The position numbers and the translations under genes were made by a program. A DNA stretch of 64,000 nt from Oscillospiraceae bacterium (GTDB lineage Bacteria > Bacillota > Clostridia > Oscillospirales > Oscillospiraceae), in assembly GCA_910575505.1 (NCBI GenBank), contig CAJTFK010000022.1, positions 1-64,000 on the forward strand, in the 5' to 3' direction. The notes below the pieces were generated by a model, which was not told where the DNA came from, did not search any database, and saw only the letters and a program-made list of their open reading frames with translations. The number at the start of each line of letters is the position of its first letter. Position 1 is the first letter of the stretch. Shown here in pieces: positions 60,876 to 64,000 of this stretch.

Positions 60876-61772
60876 ATGACATACTTCGCGGGAAAGACCC
60901 TCCGGGTTCTGGTGCTGACTACACTCTCCGTCCTGTTTCTGACCGCCGGCGCTTTCGCTGCCGAGGCGGGACTGGCTGTGGATACCGGCGTTACCACCGG
61001 TTCCGGCCTGCGGCTCCGGTCCGAGCCCTCCACCGAGGCGGGAATTGTTTCCACTCTGGACAAGGATCTGACACTGGCCATTCTGGACGACTCCGAAGAC
61101 GGCTGGTATCAGGTGGCCTACAACGGCAAGACCGGCTATGTCTCCGCCGAATTCCTGGAGATTCATACCGACGGCGTGTTTGAAAGCTATGGGCGGGTCA
61201 ACGCCAGCGGCGTTAATGTCCGCGCCACCCCCTCCACCGACGGCGAGGTTCTGGCCTCTCTGAGCACCGGCGACATTGTCACCGCCACGGCTCTGGCCGA
61301 CGGCTGGTACAGCGTTACCTGCACCTATGGCACCGAGGGTTATATCCGCAGCGACTTTCTGGATCTGACTAATTCCAGTTCCAGCTCCAACGGCGGCATT
61401 GTGGATCTGGCCAAGCAGTACCTGGGCACCCGCTACCGCTACGGCGGCGCGTCCCCCAGTGGATTTGACTGCTCCGGCTTCACCATGTATGTCTACAGTC
61501 AGTTCGGCTATTCTCTGCCTCACACGGCCACCGGCCAGTGGCAGAGCGGTATGGGCACCAGAGTCTACAGCATCGGCGAGCTCCAGCCCGGCGACCTGGT
61601 TTTCTTTAACGATCCCTCCCGCAATGCCGGCAAGGCCTGCTCTCACGCCGGCATCTATGTCGGCGGCGGCCAGATCATTCATTCCTCCTCCTCCCGGAGC
61701 GGCGGCGTGATTTACAGCGATCTGACCAGCGGCTATTACAATACATATTTCATCGGCGGTATTCACATGTAA
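60876..61772 (+). CDS. SH3-domain NlpC/P60 cell-wall endopeptidase
   Basis: A 298-residue secreted peptidoglycan hydrolase. The signal peptide is VLVLTTLSVLFLTAGAFAAE. Two bacterial SH3 domains occupy residues 38-100 (GLRLRSEPSTEAGIVSTL) and 105-170 (GVNVRATPSTDGEVLASL). The C-terminal NlpC/P60 (C40) domain has FDCSGFTMYVYSQFG with the catalytic Cys, SHAGIYVGGGQIIHSS with His and a following polar residue. It cleaves stem-peptide bonds. AAAGGA lies upstream of the chosen ATG; an ATG 24 bases upstream is also possible. Confidence 0.9.
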   Translation: MTYFAGKTLRVLVLTTLSVLFLTAGAFAAEAGLAVDTGVTTGSGLRLRSEPSTEAGIVSTLDKDLTLAILDDSEDGWYQVAYNGKTGYVSAEFLEIHTDGVFESYGRVNASGVNVRATPSTDGEVLASLSTGDIVTATALADGWYSVTCTYGTEGYIRSDFLDLTNSSSSSNGGIVDLAKQYLGTRYRYGGASPSGFDCSGFTMYVYSQFGYSLPHTATGQWQSGMGTRVYSIGELQPGDLVFFNDPSRNAGKACSHAGIYVGGGQIIHSSSSRSGGVIYSDLTSGYYNTYFIGGIHM

Positions 61773-61785
61773 GATTGCTTCCCCT

Positions 61786-61818
61786 AAAATCCTGTCCGCA
61801 TTGCGGGCAGGATTTTTT
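61786..61818 (+). terminator. Terminator of the NlpC/P60 gene
   Basis: AAATCCTGTCCGC pairs with GCGGGCAGGATTT, followed by TTTCT. Confidence 0.85.
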
Positions 61819-61865
61819 CTGCCGCTGCACGGCTTGAAAACGCCCTGGATGCCGCTGTGGGTATT

Positions 61866-61995
61866 ATGATTTCCGAATTAAAAATTCGGAAATCATACAT
61901 TTGATCTGAGCCGTTCTGCTCGCCGCCGTAAACGGCGGCAACCGCAAAATATGGCACATATTCCTTCCGGCCTTTCAGTTCGGAAGGAATAACAG
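61866..61995 (+). repeat. Three-hairpin repeat (family B), copy 2
   Basis: Contains ATGATTTCCGAATT with AATTCGGAAATCAT, then GCCGCCGTAAACGGCGGC, then CCTTCCGGCC with TTCGGAAGG. These are three successive hairpins joined by conserved single-stranded segments (ACATTTGAT, CATATT). It lies between two convergent genes. Confidence 0.75.
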
Positions 61996-62008
61996 CCCCC
62001 GGCTTCCG

Positions 62009-62533
62009 TTATGCCCCACCGAAGAGCAGACGCACCGCAAAGGCCGCGGCTATGAACCCGGTCAGGTCCGCCGCCAGAGCGGCGGGAACGGTATGGCGTG
62101 TTTTGTGAATGCCGGCAGACCCGAAGTAGACGGCAATGGTGTAAAAGGTGGTTTCGGTGCTGCCCAGCATCACCGCCGCCACCCGGCCAATATAACTGTC
62201 CGGTCCGTGGGCGGCCATCAGGTCGGTGGCCACGGCCAGGGCCCCGCTGCCGGATACCGGACGCACCAGCATCAGCGGGGCGGTCTCCGGCGGCACGCCC
62301 AGAAGCTCCAGAACAGGCGCGAACAGGCCCGACAGCCATTCCATGGCCCCGGAGACCCGGAACATGGACACCGCCGTCAGCAGGCCCACCAGGGCCGGCG
62401 CCACCCGCAGCAGCACCGTCAGGCCCTCCTCCGCCCCGTGGGTCAGGGCGCTGTAGACGTCCACATGCCGCCCCATGCCATAGACAGCCACCGACGCCAG
62501 CAGCACGGGGATGACATACGCGCTGAGATTCAT
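62009..62533 (-). CDS. spmB: Spore maturation protein B
   Basis: A 174-residue integral membrane protein with several helices and the Gate-type nucleoside-transporter-like motif (LMLVRPVSGSGALAVATDLM, LGSTETTFYTIAVYFGSAGI). SpmB and SpmA together affect spore core dehydration in Bacillus. The start is the ATG at 62533, overlapping the spmA stop as ATGA. Confidence 0.9.
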   Translation of the reverse strand: MNLSAYVIPVLLASVAVYGMGRHVDVYSALTHGAEEGLTVLLRVAPALVGLLTAVSMFRVSGAMEWLSGLFAPVLELLGVPPETAPLMLVRPVSGSGALAVATDLMAAHGPDSYIGRVAAVMLGSTETTFYTIAVYFGSAGIHKTRHTVPAALAADLTGFIAAAFAVRLLFGGA

Positions 62534-63117
62534 GCCGTCCTCCTTCCCCTCCGCCGGGAGAAAAGCCAGGCCGTCAGAAGTCCCGCCGCCACTGACAGCA
62601 CCGAGGTCAGCCATACCGCCGGCAGAATGTCAAAGGGCGTCCGGCTTCCGGCGGCGGCCCGGACCGAGGCAACGGTGGTGGGCAGGAGCTGGATGGACGC
62701 GGTATTCAGCACCACCAGCAGGCACAGCTCGTCGCTGGCTGTGCCGCCGCAGCCCTGGGCCATCCGCCGGGCGGCCTGAATGCCCAGAGGCGTGGCGGCG
62801 TTGCCAAGGCCCAGGAGATTGGCGGAGACATTGGCGGATACCGCCGCCAGCGTCTCCCTGTCCCGGCTGGCGTCCGGCAGCAGCCGCCTCAGAAGGGGCC
62901 GGAACGCCTTGGCCAGCCCCGCGGAGATGCCGCAGGCGTTCATGATTTCCATGACGCCGCTCCAGAGGCAGAGAATGCCCGCCATGGAGATGCTCAGATC
63001 CACGGCGGAACGGGCCCCCTCCAGGGCGGCGTTGGCCACCGCGTCCAGATTTCCGGAGACCATTCCAAACAGCAGCGAAAGTACTACCATTCCGGTCCAT
63101 ACCCAGGTCATTGCCAC
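62530..63117 (-). CDS. spmA: Spore maturation protein A
   Basis: A 195-residue membrane protein with the same fold as SpmB. NVSANLLGLGNAATPLGIQA is the SpmA signature, followed by LLVVLNTASIQLLPTTVASV. The start is probably GTG at 63117, with AGGAGG at 8-base spacing; the ATG at 63111 is an alternative. It indicates a sporulating lineage. Confidence 0.9.
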   Translation of the reverse strand: MAMTWVWTGMVVLSLLFGMVSGNLDAVANAALEGARSAVDLSISMAGILCLWSGVMEIMNACGISAGLAKAFRPLLRRLLPDASRDRETLAAVSANVSANLLGLGNAATPLGIQAARRMAQGCGGTASDELCLLVVLNTASIQLLPTTVASVRAAAGSRTPFDILPAVWLTSVLSVAAGLLTAWLFSRRRGRRTA

Positions 63118-63175
63118 AGGAAAATTCCTCCTTTTGCTTCATTTATGAACATCTTTTTAATTTTTGTTTAAGCAA

Positions 63176-63205
63176 TTGACAAATAGTGACAAGTTATGAT
63201 ATTGT
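63176..63205 (+). promoter_or_regulatory. Promoter of the AbrB-like gene
   Basis: TTGACA, 18 bases, TATTGT, 50 bases before the GTG start. Confidence 0.65.
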
Positions 63206-63254
63206 CTCTTTAGCTTTGAATGTGAGTAAAAAAATGAGGGAAAGGAGAACCACA

Positions 63255-63497
63255 GTGAAAGCAACTGGTATCGTGAGAAAGGTGGACGAGCTGGGACGAA
63301 TCGTTCTTCCAATCGAAATGCGCCGCACGCTGGACATCGCCGAGCGGGACGCATTGGAAATCTATGTGGATGGCTCGTCCGTTATTCTGAAGAAGTACAA
63401 GCCCAGCTGCATTTTTTGTGACGCCACCAAGGATATCACCATTTTCAAGGGGAAAAACATCTGCCCCAAATGCATGAAAGAGCTGAAAAGCTTGTAA
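63255..63497 (+). CDS. AbrB/SpoVT-type transition regulator with a zinc-ribbon tail
   Basis: An 80-residue DNA-binding protein. The AbrB swapped-hairpin domain is VRKVDELGRIVLPIEMRRTL, DIAERDALEIYVDG. The C-terminal CIFCDATKD and ICPKCMKEL give a CxxC-CxxC pair likely to bind zinc. The start is GTG at 63255 with AAAGGAG upstream. AbrB proteins repress post-exponential genes; the targets here are unknown. Confidence 0.88.
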   Translation: MKATGIVRKVDELGRIVLPIEMRRTLDIAERDALEIYVDGSSVILKKYKPSCIFCDATKDITIFKGKNICPKCMKELKSL

Positions 63498-63535
63498 AAC
63501 CAGCGAACACAGAGAAATTTTTCCCAGCGTACGCT

Positions 63536-63569
63536 GGCCGGAGCGGGCTGCTCCGGCCGTTTCTTTTTG
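63536..63569 (+). terminator. Terminator of the AbrB-like gene
   Basis: GGCCGGAGC pairs with GCTCCGGCC, followed by GTTTCTTTTT. Confidence 0.8.
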
Positions 63570-63730
63570 CCGTTGGCCTGGCTTTCGGACGAACTGCGCC
63601 TGACGGATTGTCTGGTTCCATAGGATTTTCATGATCTGATGATGGCAAACATATTAAATCCGCTTTGGGTGAAGAGCCTCGTTATACTGGCACACTGAGC
63701 AAAAGCGGAAGTGACCGCCGTACGGGAGAT

Positions 63731-63866
63731 ATGATTCCTGAATTTAAAATTCGGAAATCATACATTTGATTTCCACCGTTTTTCGGTTGCCGCCATAAAC
63801 GGCGGCGTCTGCAAAACACGGCCCATATTACTTTCGGCCTTTCGGCTCGGAAGCAATAATACAGCA
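63731..63866 (+). repeat. Three-hairpin repeat (family B), copy 3
   Basis: The same order of elements as copy 2: ATGATTCCTGAATT with AATTCGGAAATCAT, GCCGCCATAAACGGCGGC, then TTTCGGCC with GGCTCGGAAG. Differences are spread along the length, and several preserve pairing. Confidence 0.75.
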
Positions 63867-64000
63867 CGTGATTGGCTTCGTGAGCTATTTTGATAAAACC
63901 TCTTGCTGACGGCCTGCAACGCGGTGATACGACTGACTTTCATGAAGTCCGGTCATTCCGCTTCGACCATGAAGATGAAACGATTTGGATATTCTAAGCG
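63867..64000. other. Right edge of window
   Basis: About 135 bases after the family B repeat with no gene start or ribosome site that I can support. A gene may begin beyond the edge. Confidence 0.3.

Overview
The window looks like a gut Firmicute of the class Clostridia, most likely an Oscillospiraceae relative (Flavonifractor, Lawsonibacter or Intestinimonas type). The reasons are the high GC, the SCIFF peptide with its radical SAM maturase, spmA/spmB sporulation genes, an ireB gene, a CD1871A-family CXXC peptide next to a TlpA-like protein, and an acetylase-type lysine pathway behind a lysine riboswitch. No rRNA, tRNA or CRISPR array was seen. All taxonomy is inference from gene content.

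1-21.4 kb is the right part of an integrative conjugative element. Apart from the integrase, everything is on the minus strand. In transcription order: a RepA-type initiator with a 23-bp iteron array inside the gene; two ParB-like proteins in one frame split by a TAG codon; ArdA; DUF3846; an ArdC/zinc-protease protein; DUF3560; an LPD28-like protein; a hypothetical protein; MobC; the relaxase; PcfB; an ArdC-like paralogue that lost its zinc motif; a membrane-anchored surface protein; a sortase; a CAP protein; and a 2105-residue thioester/Cna_B adhesin. A palindrome family related to GCGTCTCACCGTGAGACGC occurs nine times and only here. The tyrosine integrase (20.4-21.36 kb) is frameshifted. Coupling-protein and VirB genes would lie left of base 1.

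21.4-23.5 kb is a graveyard: a WYL-like ORF, a broken Maff2 conjugation gene, an IS630-type transposase remnant and a MITE-like repeat. 23.5-27.7 kb is lysine/diaminopimelate synthesis: riboswitch-dapA-dapB-(MITE)-dapH, with a divergent M20 deacetylase.

27.8-39.5 kb is a type 1 BREX phage-defence locus: XRE regulator-brxA-brxB-brxC-pglX-pglZ. The last expected gene, brxL, survives only as a frameshifted, truncated remnant. The middle of pglX is an AT-rich island covering the presumed target-recognition region.

40.0-48.9 kb is an oligopeptide-type ABC transporter operon (binding protein, two permeases, fused double ATPase) with three downstream genes: DUF917, an M20 dipeptidase and a NicX/M29-like aminopeptidase. 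49.5-52.9 kb is a four-gene cluster of poorly understood families (FGE/SUMF1-like, DUF1266, DUF4259, DUF4261). 53-54.4 kb is repeat-rich and mostly non-coding.

54.4-64 kb is core-like: a TlpA/CXXC peptide/4Fe-4S membrane redox set, the scfA-scfB ranthipeptide locus, a PLP decarboxylase joined in frame to a ferredoxin, ireB, a conserved hypothetical, an SH3-NlpC/P60 wall hydrolase, spmA-spmB and an AbrB-type regulator. A second repeat family with three internal hairpins occurs three times (53.8, 61.9 and 63.8 kb).
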